A stretch of DNA of 64,000 bases from Lysinibacillus sp. SGAir0095 (GTDB lineage: Bacteria > Bacillota > Bacilli > Bacillales_A > Planococcaceae): assembly GCF_005491425.1 (NCBI RefSeq), contig NZ_CP028083.1, forward strand, positions 2,628,001 through 2,692,000, given 5' to 3'. Below, one piece after another: positions 57,175 through 64,000 of this stretch. Under the pieces are notes generated by a model that was given only the letters and a program-made list of their open reading frames with translations, did not search any database and was not told the DNA's origin. Both the position numbers and the translations under genes were made by a program. Position 1 is the stretch's first letter; each line of letters opens with the position of its first letter.

Positions 57175-59232
57175 CTATTTTACAAACCTATTTTCAACAT
57201 GATTAGCTGAGTAGGATAGAAACCCTAATGTATTCTCTGTTTCAATAATGGAATTGCCCGAAATTTGGTCATAAAGTAACTTCTCTTTCCATAGAAAATC
57301 TTTTTCTGGAAGGGAATTTTTTTCTGAATCATGGATTTGATAAGAAGGATCACAGAATCGATAGATTGCTTCTGTTTGTTGCAACATTTGATTGAGTGCT
57401 GCTGTAGCTTTTACTAGTATACCGAAGTTCTTAAAACTCTTATTCTTTAACGGGCTTGAGGTAATCTGCTTAATCGATAATTCTTTCCCATTTGAAAATG
57501 TATAGGATGAGGTGACTAAAAAACTGTAATGGACATCGCCGGAGAGAATTACAAGATTAATTGGATTCCATTCTGCTAGCTGATTTAGTAGATTCGTAAG
57601 ACCCTTTCCATTATACCTCCACGCTTCTATATCAAAAATCGTTTGGATATGTGCCCCTAGCTTTTCTAATGTGGGCAGAAATTTAAGAATTGCCTTTTCG
57701 ATTAAATCAAACCCGATTACGGGGGTTGGTGAGATGATAATTAAAGGATCTCCTTTTTGCCACCCGCTTTTCTGCAGCTTTTTTGTAATTGCTTGATATT
57801 CGTGTTCATTAACTAACTGAGGCGGGAATGTCCTTTCCTCCACTAGTTGTTCCGAAGCTTGCGTCTTTGGCTTATCCTCATATTCTCTCAATGTCCTAGT
57901 ATCAAGAAAAACGGCTTTCGGAGTTGTCGGCGTTACAAAATGCCAAGGTTGATGGTCCCTTAACAAATTAATCCATTCCTCATAATTATTCATCATTTCA
58001 TTATTTTGTAAATCTCGGAAATACCTTTTTATTTTGAAAATGAAATCATGGCTGAAAACTTCTGGCTCATTCCCCCAGCCCTGAAAGGCAAAATAAGCTG
58101 ATTGTCCATTGGTCACAATATGTTGTCCTAAAGGTGCGTTTTGAACAGTTTCTTTCCACTCTGCATTTATGTTCCAGTCATCTGTTATATCATGATCATC
58201 AAAAATCATATAAGTAGGGATATTTGCGAATAATCTTCTAATTTTATAGGTTTCAGAATGACAATTGCTGATGAGCTTATCATGCTCAATATAACGTTTT
58301 TGCAATTGTTTTTTTTCAAGCTTCTTCAGCTTATCGGTCGCTTTTGCTAATTTTAAATGAAATTGCCCCTTTTCAAATGCCTCATCAAAGGATTCCAAGA
58401 GATTTACTTCTCGAATTACTTCCCACAAAATCGGACTCCAAGATAATAAATACATTGCCGCATACTCACCAAACTCAATCAGGTGATTGGACCCATTCCG
58501 GGATGAAAAGCTCGCAAAGTCCTTCACAATTTCTTTTCTTCCGTTAATGAGCTTTAAATCTCTTAAGCTACCTTTTATCCGTTTATCAATAGATGTCAAT
58601 TTTTCCTGTACTCCCATCAACGCTTGCCCTAACTGGTTTATCGGGCGAAAAAGTGGATCTGCTACATTATCTGCATAAATTTGATCGCCCATCAAAAAGA
58701 GGGCTTCTGGCCTTTCACTTAAGTTACGACTATGTTCTACTAAGAGACGGTCAGCTTTAGCTAAAGTATCTTCGCCTTCACCCTGAGGCTTTCGACAGGA
58801 CCCAAACAGAAATTTAGCCGCTAGCACTCGCTCCTTTTTGGGGATAAAGAATGTTGGATATTTAAAGGAATCATAAACAATACTTTTGGAATTATCCTGA
58901 GACAAAAGACCAAGATCTGCCAAATCAAAGGAATCTTGCTGATTTTGAAAATGTAGGTTGTAACCTATTAATTGATTGGTAGGGAAAAGGTTTGAATCGG
59001 GGGTTATTTTGATTAGATTAATAAATAAGTTCTCTCCAAATTGAATAGTTTCTTTTTCAGTTGTTGATTGAATTTTTGAATAGAATTCTTTTTCACCCAT
59101 TTTGGCTATTTCACACACTTCTGCAGATATGGTAAATTCTTTACTTGTTGCCACCCATATAAATACTTTTGAAGCATCAAGACGCCGTATCATTGGACCA
59201 GCTAAAAGAGCAGGAAACAACTCTGAATTCAT
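57175..59232 (-). CDS. PhoD-like metallophosphatase without signal peptide
   Basis: 685 residues. Metal-binding motifs of the PhoD/PAP-like fold: FLFGSCRKPQ, LFLMGDQIYADN, MIFDDHDITDDWN, VILSGDVHYSF. The N-terminus (MNSELFPALLAGPMIRRL) has no twin-arginine or other export signal, unlike secreted PhoD, so it may act inside the cell on a phosphodiester. Start ATG 59232 after GAGGGGA. The hairpin array begins 39 bp past the stop codon. Confidence 0.87.
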   Translation of the reverse strand: MNSELFPALLAGPMIRRLDASKVFIWVATSKEFTISAEVCEIAKMGEKEFYSKIQSTTEKETIQFGENLFINLIKITPDSNLFPTNQLIGYNLHFQNQQDSFDLADLGLLSQDNSKSIVYDSFKYPTFFIPKKERVLAAKFLFGSCRKPQGEGEDTLAKADRLLVEHSRNLSERPEALFLMGDQIYADNVADPLFRPINQLGQALMGVQEKLTSIDKRIKGSLRDLKLINGRKEIVKDFASFSSRNGSNHLIEFGEYAAMYLLSWSPILWEVIREVNLLESFDEAFEKGQFHLKLAKATDKLKKLEKKQLQKRYIEHDKLISNCHSETYKIRRLFANIPTYMIFDDHDITDDWNINAEWKETVQNAPLGQHIVTNGQSAYFAFQGWGNEPEVFSHDFIFKIKRYFRDLQNNEMMNNYEEWINLLRDHQPWHFVTPTTPKAVFLDTRTLREYEDKPKTQASEQLVEERTFPPQLVNEHEYQAITKKLQKSGWQKGDPLIIISPTPVIGFDLIEKAILKFLPTLEKLGAHIQTIFDIEAWRYNGKGLTNLLNQLAEWNPINLVILSGDVHYSFLVTSSYTFSNGKELSIKQITSSPLKNKSFKNFGILVKATAALNQMLQQTEAIYRFCDPSYQIHDSEKNSLPEKDFLWKEKLLYDQISGNSIIETENTLGFLSYSANHVENRFVK

Positions 59233-59403
59233 GTTATTTCTTCCCCTCATTCTAGACTTTTTTTACAATATGCAATAAGCCCAATAAATGTGATGAAGGG
59301 TTCTTTAATTTAATACGTTTGCCTCAAGTAAACTCTTAATTTTCAAAAAAATTGAAATCTTTACTTTTTCTGTTTCGTAAACAAATAAAAAGGGGGGATA
59401 TTT

Positions 59404-59736
59404 ATGAGAAAAAAATATCTAATGATTTTAACAGTTGCCTTTATCATAGAGCTCCTTATTACCTATCTAGTGGCATCATTCTTCTCTGTAAGGATGTTTG
59501 AAGTAATGTTCTTCACAGGGGTTGCCTTCACTGTAGTCATTTTATTCTTTACAAGTAGCGGTGGAATCATCTCCAATATGGCCTCTTCTGACGTAAGTGC
59601 CAGGACCGGTATCTTGCAAAAAAGTGAACCGTTTATTTTCAAAAGAGGTCCTATTTTTATGGCTTCTGTACTTTTGCTAATAATTGGACTCGTACTGTTT
59701 ATACTCCTTATTGCGGGCATTATTCCTCCTGCTTAG
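59404..59736 (+). CDS. Small membrane protein, function unknown
   Basis: 110 residues, three hydrophobic segments (about 5-26, 32-52, 86-107) with a polar loop carrying SGGIISNMASSDVSARTGI. Family not recognised. GGGGGG site before the ATG; a terminator follows. It probably sits in the cytoplasmic membrane. Confidence 0.75.
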   Translation: MRKKYLMILTVAFIIELLITYLVASFFSVRMFEVMFFTGVAFTVVILFFTSSGGIISNMASSDVSARTGILQKSEPFIFKRGPIFMASVLLLIIGLVLFILLIAGIIPPA

Positions 59737-59757
59737 CATTGATAGACTTTCACTCTT

Positions 59758-59789
59758 AAGAGCATGGAACCTTTACCATGTTCTTTTTT
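59758..59789 (+). terminator. Rho-independent terminator
   Basis: Arms AAGAGCATGG/CCATGTTCTT with a T-run. Confidence 0.85.
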
Positions 59790-59853
59790 TGCATAAAAAA
59801 ACAGCAGACCCCAGTACCGAAATCCACCGCTAACCATTCACTAGATGTAACTT

Positions 59854-60747
59854 TTAAAAATCTTCATGCACTAAGTCATTTATGACACTCATTGCGACAA
59901 TACTTCCTTCACTTGCTGCATTGATGACTTGAGATGGTGTGGAAAGTGAAATATCTCCACTCGCATAAACTCCTGCTACATTGGTACGTCCAAAATTGTC
60001 TATTTGAATTCCTCCATTATTGTGCTGCTTGCAGCCTAAAGATTGTGCTAGTGAAGATGCTTGTTTTAGACCAGCACTAACGAATCCACCCATTCTCTCA
60101 ATTTCAGAGCCATTTTTAAATCGAATCGTTTTTAACTTTCCTGCTTCTCCATGTAAAGCTGCTATTTCTTCTTCAATCACTCTAATTTTTTTCCTTGATA
60201 ATAATTCCATCTGCTCCATCGAGAATACTTTCTTCCCATTCGTACAAACAATCAGATTCTTACTCCAATTATAAATCAATTTTACTTTATGAAACCCACT
60301 TGGATTTTCTGTAATGAGAACTAGTGGAAGATCTTTCAACTCCCAGCCATCACAAAATGGACAACTGAACAAGCTTGTGCCATAAAAATCATGAATCCCA
60401 TCTATTGACGGGAGTACATCAACTAAACCGGTTGATAAAATTATCTTTCGCGCTATATATAGACCGTTTTTTGTTAAGACGGAAAAGGAATTTATTTCTT
60501 TTTTAATTTCAAGTACTTTTTCATTTTGAAGTTTGATATTTGGATATTTCATTAAGTCTTGTTGGGCAATTCTTTTAAATTCAGATGGCTTAATTCCATC
60601 TCTTGTAATAAATCCATGAGATTCATGAGTTACAGCATTTCTCGGTTTATCTTCATCAAATAAAATAATATTCTTCTTTGCTCTTGCAAGGACAAGTGAA
60701 GCATTTAAGCCTGCTGGACCCCCACCAATAATGACACAATCTAACAT
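59854..60747 (-). CDS. Thioredoxin-reductase-like FAD/NAD(P) oxidoreductase
   Basis: 297 residues. Seen: the FAD GGGPAG motif (8-13), a redox-active-type Cys129-Pro-Phe-Cys132 (SCPFCDG), and the C-terminal GVYASGDIS FAD motif. The NAD(P) glycine-rich motif in the middle is degenerate (VLITENPSG), so cofactor use may differ from standard TrxB. Its partner is unknown. Ribosome site GAGGAGGAG. No thioredoxin gene is nearby. Confidence 0.88.
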   Translation of the reverse strand: MLDCVIIGGGPAGLNASLVLARAKKNIILFDEDKPRNAVTHESHGFITRDGIKPSEFKRIAQQDLMKYPNIKLQNEKVLEIKKEINSFSVLTKNGLYIARKIILSTGLVDVLPSIDGIHDFYGTSLFSCPFCDGWELKDLPLVLITENPSGFHKVKLIYNWSKNLIVCTNGKKVFSMEQMELLSRKKIRVIEEEIAALHGEAGKLKTIRFKNGSEIERMGGFVSAGLKQASSLAQSLGCKQHNNGGIQIDNFGRTNVAGVYASGDISLSTPSQVINAASEGSIVAMSVINDLVHEDF

Positions 60748-61073
60748 CTATAACTCCTCCTCTAATAACATCGGGATTTTTATTTGAACTGCCTTTACAA
60801 GTTTTGTTAAAATTTTCGAAAGATAGTTTGGAGAGAGATTTTCCATTCGGGGCTTTCCCTTAAGAGTTAATTACAAACACCATTTTTAGTAAAGATTAAT
60901 TTAGTGATTTAAGCCATTTCATTTTACCTTCACATCTAAATGTAAATGTCACAATTTAGGACATTTGTTATCTGTAATTGATTATTAATTAATACAATTA
61001 AAAGTACAAGCTTTAGCATTATTATTGTGAAATGATTTATTAAGTAATCAATTAAAAAAAGTACCTTTTAGAG

Positions 61074-61079
61074 TATAAT
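61074..61079 (+). promoter_or_regulatory. -10 box of the GntR gene
   Basis: A perfect TATAAT 35 bp before the ATG; the -35 (ATTAAA or TTAAAA) is weak. Confidence 0.5.
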
Positions 61080-61113
61080 TGGTATGTTGAAAAATTTTCG
61101 GGGGGCCTACATT

Positions 61114-61737
61114 ATGGTTTCAGACAAAAAAAATGCCCAAAAATACGCTTATGAATATATTCGAGATCGTATGTTGGACGGAAGTTTTAAAGGTGGCATG
61201 AAAATAGTTGAAGAACGTCTAGCTGATGAGATAGGTGTTAGTCGAACACCCATCCGTGAAGCAATCAGAAGACTGGAACAAGAAGGATTAATCAAGAAAA
61301 AGCACGTCTATAATCCTACTATCGAAGATTTAAAATATTTATATGAGATGCGTATACTATTAGAAAGTTTTGCAGCTGAAAAAGCAGCAAAAAATATGAC
61401 ATCTGAAAAACTAAAAGAACTTGGAAATACGATAAAACAATCTAGAAAAGGTCAGTCAGAAAGTATCTACAATGCAAACCAACTCTTTCATGATCTAATT
61501 GTAGATGAATGCAATAATCCAAGCATGATTCATATATTGGAGAAAGCACGTACAATATTCTATTTATTTAGTCTTAAGCTTGATATATATAAACGACCGC
61601 ATTTAATAGATGAACATGAGGAAATATATATGGCAATTAAGGACAGAAATGAACAGCTCGCTGGTGAACTAATGGCCAAACATTTATATAATGACATGAA
61701 TTATACTCTAGCCGAGATATCTTCAAAAAAAGAATAG
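61114..61737 (+). CDS. GntR-family regulator, FadR/FCD subgroup
   Basis: 207 residues. N-terminal winged helix (ERLADEIGVSRTPIREAIRRLEQEGLI) and an all-helical FCD ligand domain with the metal-binding-type Asp/His pattern (YNANQLFHDLIVDECNN, DEHEEIYMAIKDRN, KHLYND). It likely senses a carboxylic acid and controls a catabolic gene. No target operon is adjacent, so its ligand cannot be guessed. ATG 61114 follows GGGGGG. Confidence 0.9.
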   Translation: MVSDKKNAQKYAYEYIRDRMLDGSFKGGMKIVEERLADEIGVSRTPIREAIRRLEQEGLIKKKHVYNPTIEDLKYLYEMRILLESFAAEKAAKNMTSEKLKELGNTIKQSRKGQSESIYNANQLFHDLIVDECNNPSMIHILEKARTIFYLFSLKLDIYKRPHLIDEHEEIYMAIKDRNEQLAGELMAKHLYNDMNYTLAEISSKKE

Positions 61738-61864
61738 AAATAATAATGAACGATTGAATAAAAGTTAAAACAGAATGTCAGATAGAATAATCTTATGTAT
61801 TTAGGTCGAATTGCAGAAGTTATCCTCATTTGGAATCTGAAATAGAAAGCCTCCAAACGAATTG

Positions 61865-61900
61865 ATAAAGCCTATCCGCTTTTTAATGGCTAGGCTTTAT
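61865..61900 (+). repeat. Hairpin past the GntR gene
   Basis: Arms ATAAAGCCTA/TAGGCTTTAT with a 16-nt loop; no T-run. A possible terminator of the GntR transcript. Confidence 0.4.
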
Positions 61901-61967
61901 CCATACTCTTTGCATCAATTACACTCTTGACGTAGGAACTTACTTTCTAGTATTACCTTACCTAAAC

Positions 61968-62002
61968 GAAAAAGCTGACCTCTTGATTAGAGAATCAGCT
62001 TT
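61968..62002 (-). terminator. Terminator of the DUF2975-XRE-papain-like operon
   Basis: AAAGCTGA/TCAGCTTT with inner CTCT/AGAG, T-run on the minus strand. Confidence 0.8.
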
Positions 62003-62023
62003 CCATTAGCATAAGTTATAAAA

Positions 62024-62632
62024 TTATAGTGTAAGCTTCTTGTTAGTAAATACATAGTCCAAACTATTTGGTGACACGGACAACAATCCATAATCCAAGA
62101 GTGGGTAGTTATACAATCTTCCTTCATAAACTAATTCAAAGCGCGGATGCATCAAAAAGTCATTTGGTGAAATAAGAGCTGATGGAAGATCCCATAAATT
62201 TAAGCCACTTCTTTTAAAAACCTCGGCAACAAATTGCGAGCAAAAATATTTATTTTTTTGATTAATCGGAATTCGAATCGCCACACCAACGAGTCCCAGC
62301 AAATTATAAGCGTATCGATCTTTATTCGAATTAAAGCATTGAATCATATTTCTAATGGCATTATATTCACTTTTTGAAACTTCTATTTTTAAAAAAAGAC
62401 ATCTTGTGTCATCAAAATAGCGATACGTACCGAAATAGACATCTTCTCTAATAAAACCAGCTATGAGTGGATTTCTAGGATTTTTTCGACCAAAACTGTA
62501 AATTTCGTCGAGTTTATCGTCAAAGACAATTGAAACATGGTTATAAGGGGCATTTGTATACCATTTTATAATTTTCGTGAGAACAGTACCGGTATCAGTT
62601 AATAAAATATAAACCCTTTTTTTCTCTTCCAT
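62024..62632 (-). CDS. Permuted papain-like (YiiX/NlpC-type) hydrolase
   Basis: 202 residues. The His comes before the Cys: His in APYNHVSIVFDD (about 32) and Cys in YFCSQFVAEVFKRSG (about 130), the circularly permuted NlpC/P60 arrangement. There is no signal peptide. Substrate unknown; relatives act on lipids or peptides. Last gene of a three-gene operon. The second of two Met codons has the better spacing to AGGG. Confidence 0.75.
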   Translation of the reverse strand: MEEKKRVYILLTDTGTVLTKIIKWYTNAPYNHVSIVFDDKLDEIYSFGRKNPRNPLIAGFIREDVYFGTYRYFDDTRCLFLKIEVSKSEYNAIRNMIQCFNSNKDRYAYNLLGLVGVAIRIPINQKNKYFCSQFVAEVFKRSGLNLWDLPSALISPNDFLMHPRFELVYEGRLYNYPLLDYGLLSVSPNSLDYVFTNKKLTL

Positions 62633-62641
62633 CATTTCCCT

Positions 62642-62866
62642 TTAACCCTGACTATCTTCTTCGTCACTTTTGTATTCTAAAATATCCCCAGGCTGACATT
62701 CCAATGCCTTACAAATCGCCTCTAGTGTTGATAATCGAATTGCTTTGGCCTTTCCATTTTTCAAAATAGAAAGGTTGGCCATTGTTATTCCTACCTTCTC
62801 CGATAACTCTGTTACACTCATTTTCCTTTTTGCCAGCATCACATCAATATTGATTATTATTGCCAT
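62642..62866 (-). CDS. Small XRE-family regulator (YozG-like)
   Basis: 74 residues, one Cro/CI helix-turn-helix (VTELSEKVGITMANLSILKNGKAKAIRLSTLEAICKALECQPGDIL). This short form nearly always lies next to a DUF2975 membrane protein, as here (9 bp gap). GAGGTGA ribosome site. Confidence 0.9.
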   Translation of the reverse strand: MAIIINIDVMLAKRKMSVTELSEKVGITMANLSILKNGKAKAIRLSTLEAICKALECQPGDILEYKSDEEDSQG

Positions 62867-62875
62867 GTTTTCACC

Positions 62876-63358
62876 TCAGACCGTTAAATCATTTTCTGAT
62901 TTTATGTTAATAGCTTCCTGCAGTAGTCTTTGGAGAACAGCAGCAAAGACTGCAATAACCAGTGGAATAAATACAAAAACCATTGCAATTAAAATGATAC
63001 CTGGCGCATCGTCTCTCTCCGCAATCAGGTAAAAGAGTGGCATGCCCACGATGTACAGGATACTAATTGAAATTGCACTGAATTTAATATTCTTTAATGC
63101 TTGAACTGAAATTTGCGAAAAAGCTTTATTGTTATCGATATAACTTAAAAGTTTAAAAGCTTGATACAGTGCAAAGTAAAATGGTATTGCTGCTGCATAC
63201 AAATCAATTAATACTAGATATTGAATAAAAGCATAATCAGGATATAATTCTGCTGCAAAACTTGCTATATTTGGAACCACAAAAATGCACAATGCAAGAA
63301 CCGGTAAACCCATTAGAATAACAGCTATTTTCAGAAAGAGTGTTGATCCTCGTTCCAT
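62876..63358 (-). CDS. DUF2975 membrane protein
   Basis: 160 residues with four membrane spans (about 10-30, 45-67, 90-112, 120-143). The DUF2975 motif DNNKAFSQISVQALKNIKF lies between spans 2 and 3. The family is known only as a partner of small XRE regulators. A GTG three codons up lies in the ribosome site, so ATG 63358 is used. Confidence 0.85.
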   Translation of the reverse strand: MERGSTLFLKIAVILMGLPVLALCIFVVPNIASFAAELYPDYAFIQYLVLIDLYAAAIPFYFALYQAFKLLSYIDNNKAFSQISVQALKNIKFSAISISILYIVGMPLFYLIAERDDAPGIILIAMVFVFIPLVIAVFAAVLQRLLQEAINIKSENDLTV

Positions 63359-63504
63359 CAAAAGCACCTCACTTATTTATTTTCTAATTGAATTTAACAC
63401 AAAATTTATCGTTTTACAATAAATTTTTATTTATTTAGGTATTATTTTATTATTAATTTTCATTTAAATAAATGATTTTGTTAATAAAATTGTTATTTTT
63501 CAGG

Positions 63505-63539
63505 CAAAAAATATGGGAACGCCCGATTTGGACGTTCCC
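63505..63539 (-). terminator. Terminator of the VOC gene
   Basis: GGGAACG..CC/GG..CGTTCCC with ATATTTTTTG on the minus strand. Confidence 0.85.
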
Positions 63540-63596
63540 GTTCTTATTCCGTTAAAGCATCCTTTAATGAGATAAGGTAATTTCTTTATTATAATC

Positions 63597-63968
63597 TTAC
63601 CAGTGTACTTGAAGTTTATTACCATTTGGGTCATAAAAGTGGAAAAAGGCATGACCATTATCTTCTTTTATATCATCGACCCTAACTTGATTATCAATTA
63701 AGTGTTGATGAAATTTAGATAACTCTGGGCTTGTAAAGCCAATGCTAAATTCTTGTTCATTATCAATTGTAAAATGTGCAAATGTTTCATCTTCCGTTGG
63801 AACTAAGATAAGTAAGAAAGGTCCTTCATTTACTTTTAAAATTGCAAGTTCCTCAGTATTGTTTAGTAACTGGAGCCCTAATACATCTCTATACCATTGT
63901 GCAGACAGTTCTAAATCTTTTACAGGAATTCTAATATAATGTACTTGTTCAATAAATGATTTACTCAT
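63597..63968 (-). CDS. Glyoxalase/bleomycin-resistance (VOC) family protein
   Basis: 123 residues, one paired beta-alpha-beta-beta-beta VOC module. Seen: HYIRIPVKDLELSAQWYRDVLGLQL and FHFYDPNGNKLQVHW. A His at the first-strand start and an acidic/His pattern near the end could bind a metal. The function is not predictable from sequence. Ribosome site AAGGAGAG. Confidence 0.85.
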   Translation of the reverse strand: MSKSFIEQVHYIRIPVKDLELSAQWYRDVLGLQLLNNTEELAILKVNEGPFLLILVPTEDETFAHFTIDNEQEFSIGFTSPELSKFHQHLIDNQVRVDDIKEDNGHAFFHFYDPNGNKLQVHW

Positions 63969-64000
63969 AGCCTTCTCTCCTTTATTTAATCCTGTATATG

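Noticed and set aside
54834-57206. Several overlapping plus-strand reading frames (about 90-220 residues) and a minus-strand frame across the repeat array
   Set aside because: They arise because the 52-bp unit lacks stops in several frames. The same peptide recurs shifted between frames, there are no ribosome sites, and the IS splits them.
61084-61113. Upstream ATG for the GntR regulator
   Set aside because: It lies only a few bases after the -10 box and lacks a ribosome site; ATG 61114 has GGGGGG.

Overview
The window looks like the chromosome of a low-GC, spore-forming Gram-positive of the Bacillales, most likely Caryophanaceae/Planococcaceae (Lysinibacillus- or Solibacillus-like). The case rests on a B. 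subtilis-like gene order (folC, valS, spoVID, hemLBDCXA, ysxC, lonA, clpX, tig, ysoA), strong purine-rich Shine-Dalgarno sites, a T-box leader, and an AT-rich background. No organism assignment could be tested by search.

Layout. 1-21,300 (all minus strand) is the conserved core: two tandem folC paralogues, valS behind a T-box, a short spoVID-like gene, the haem cluster (hemL, B, D, C, X, A) with a PerR-type box over the hemA promoter, then ysxC, lonA, clpX, tig and a TPR gene. lonB and ysxE, present at this place in B. subtilis, are missing. 21,500-30,000 is a mixed region: a PadR/HAAS-DUF4097/epimerase operon, an SDR gene behind an orphan leader-like hairpin set, a hemolysin-III protein, an OFA-type MFS carrier, a UspA protein and a zinc-ribbon-like unknown. 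30,109-41,171 (minus) is one long operon for uptake and breakdown of cell-wall peptides: a VanX-like dipeptidase, DppA, YkfB, an Opp-type ABC importer, YkfA, a signal-less class-A beta-lactamase-like hydrolase and YkfC. A P1-family peptidase sits next to it.

42,700-54,600 holds small orphan genes (including a mini phospholipase-A2-like protein), a threonine-aldolase-like enzyme, a diguanylate cyclase, brnQ, an IS3/IS150-type insertion sequence, a nucleoside transporter, a transglutaminase-fold lipoprotein, a DHFR-like protein and a YqkD-like hydrolase. 54,720-57,136 is the most unusual stretch: a tandem array of exactly 52-bp, hairpin-forming units, cut in two by an IS256-family element with an apparent target duplication, and followed on the minus strand by a very strong orphan terminator. 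57,175-64,000 holds a PhoD-like phosphatase, small membrane proteins, a thioredoxin-reductase-like flavoprotein, a GntR regulator, a DUF2975/XRE/papain-like operon and a VOC protein.

Best candidates for a second look: the 52-bp hairpin array and its terminator; the IS3 element sitting in the loop of the brnQ terminator; the cell-wall-peptide operon, whose first gene has a good ribosome-binding site but no canonical start codon; and the transglutaminase-like lipoprotein whose ribosome-binding site points to a CTG start. Starts were adjusted to the best Shine-Dalgarno site where the longest reading frame was clearly too long.
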